From Prolixibacteraceae bacterium (lineage in GTDB: Bacteria > Bacteroidota > Bacteroidia > Bacteroidales > Prolixibacteraceae), in assembly GCA_009782655.1 (NCBI GenBank), contig WRIQ01000081.1, forward strand, positions 1-5,833: DNA of 5,833 nucleotides, given 5' to 3'. The notes beneath the pieces are model-generated. The model saw only the letters and a program-made list of their open reading frames with translations. It was not told the origin of the DNA and ran no database searches. Position 1 is the stretch's first letter. Each line of letters begins with the position of its first letter. The position numbers were made by a program, and so were the translations under genes. Shown here one piece after another: positions 5,416-5,833 of this stretch.

Positions 5416-5833
5416 TTATAACTCATAATATTTGTCCGTTCCTCCGTAGCCTTTAATGAGCTTGTTGTCACGAGTTTTCTCTATAAAATGGTGCAGTCGT
5501 TGTTGGAAATGTTCCGGACTGATTCGCGAGTGGTCGATATAGGCAATGCGAATGCGGCGGTACGACTCGGATTGCAGGTTGTAATTTTCCCAAACGACGG
5601 AATCTTTTTGCAATTCCTGTAGAATATCTTCCGGAAAAACATAGGTTTCTTCCAGTATAAAACGCACAGAATCAATAACAGAAGGATGAATCATCCCTTG
5701 GTTATGCAACCATCTGACACGCTCTTTGTTGAGTTGCGAATAGCTGCTTTTGGGATTCCGAACGGAGTAACGCTGAATCCTGCTCTTTTCATCGTATGAT
5801 TTTTGAATGCTGTCGATCCAGCCGAAGCACAAA
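5416..5833 (-). CDS. YdeI/OmpD-associated (OmdA-domain) family protein, 5'-partial
   Basis: The visible 139 codons are the C-terminal part of a YdeI-family protein (COG4430-like, YjbR/CyaY-like superfamily), usually about 190-200 aa. Roughly 50-60 N-terminal residues lie beyond the right edge. The TTG at 5830-5832 is not a start: it encodes the Leu of the conserved LCFGWIDSI block, which is internal in this family. Further family blocks follow: RYSVRNPKSSYSQLNKERVRWL (about residues 21-42 of the visible part), the GMIHP turn, an FPEDILQEL segment leading into the OmdA-like C-terminal domain, and YRRIRIAYIDHSR followed by a helix and a K-x-I-x-G-[Y/F]-GG-x-DKYY ending. Members are often named bacteriocin-protection or OmpD-associated proteins, but the biochemical role is not established, and nothing here supports one specifically. 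No signal peptide can be assessed. The stop is TAA at 5416-5418. It lies in the same orientation upstream of the MmcQ/YjbR gene, with a 110-nt gap, so read-through is possible but a separate promoter is likely. Confidence 0.9.
   Translation of the reverse strand, partial: LCFGWIDSIQKSYDEKSRIQRYSVRNPKSSYSQLNKERVRWLHNQGMIHPSVIDSVRFILEETYVFPEDILQELQKDSVVWENYNLQSESYRRIRIAYIDHSRISPEHFQQRLHHFIEKTRDNKLIKGYGGTDKYYEL

Noticed and set aside
5830..5832. TTG as the start of the YdeI-family gene
   Set aside because: It encodes Leu of the internal LCFGWID block. The gene continues off the right edge.
1..5833. Mobile element, CRISPR, tRNA/rRNA, defence island or toxin-antitoxin system
   Set aside because: No transposase, terminal inverted repeats with target duplication, regularly spaced repeats, tRNA-like cloverleaf or toxin-type small gene was seen. 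SbcC is a conserved repair gene and is not by itself evidence of a defence island.

Overview
The window looks like ordinary chromosomal DNA from a member of the Bacteroidota, possibly Bacteroidales. The lines of evidence are the Bacteroidota-type promoter boxes (TTTG, then about 20 nt, then TAnnTTTG-like) on the minus strand, start codons in A/T-rich leaders without Shine-Dalgarno sequences, and the protein families present. The assignment is inference from sequence features, without any database comparison.

Layout: positions 1-3545 (+) carry most of sbcC, which encodes the SMC/Rad50-like ATPase subunit of the SbcCD nuclease. Its N-terminus with Walker A lies off the left edge. Positions 3546-3741 are a convergent intergenic region with a strong bulged hairpin that best fits a terminator for the minus-strand gene. 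The rest is on the minus strand. From right to left it holds: a YdeI/OmdA-family protein cut by the right edge (5416-5833); a 110-nt gap with two overlapping hairpins and a TATATTTG -7 box; an MmcQ/YjbR-family gene (4940-5305) overlapping by 8 nt an S4-domain RNA-binding gene of the YbcJ/YaaA type (4741-4947); a promoter region with a 9-nt direct repeat; and an uncharacterised secreted coiled-coil protein (3742-4605).

How the genes relate: sbcC is a DNA repair gene, probably the second gene of an sbcD-sbcC pair whose first member is outside the window. The MmcQ/YjbR and S4 genes form a tight two-gene unit, likely translationally coupled. The neighbouring YdeI protein belongs to the same broad YjbR/CyaY-like superfamily as MmcQ. 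The secreted coiled-coil protein has its own promoter and is probably monocistronic. I see no mobile element, CRISPR array, RNA gene or defence system. No convincing previously undescribed system is visible. The most interesting leads are the uncharacterised secreted coiled-coil family, the YjbR-like/S4 pairing, and the possible alternative hairpins upstream of the MmcQ gene.
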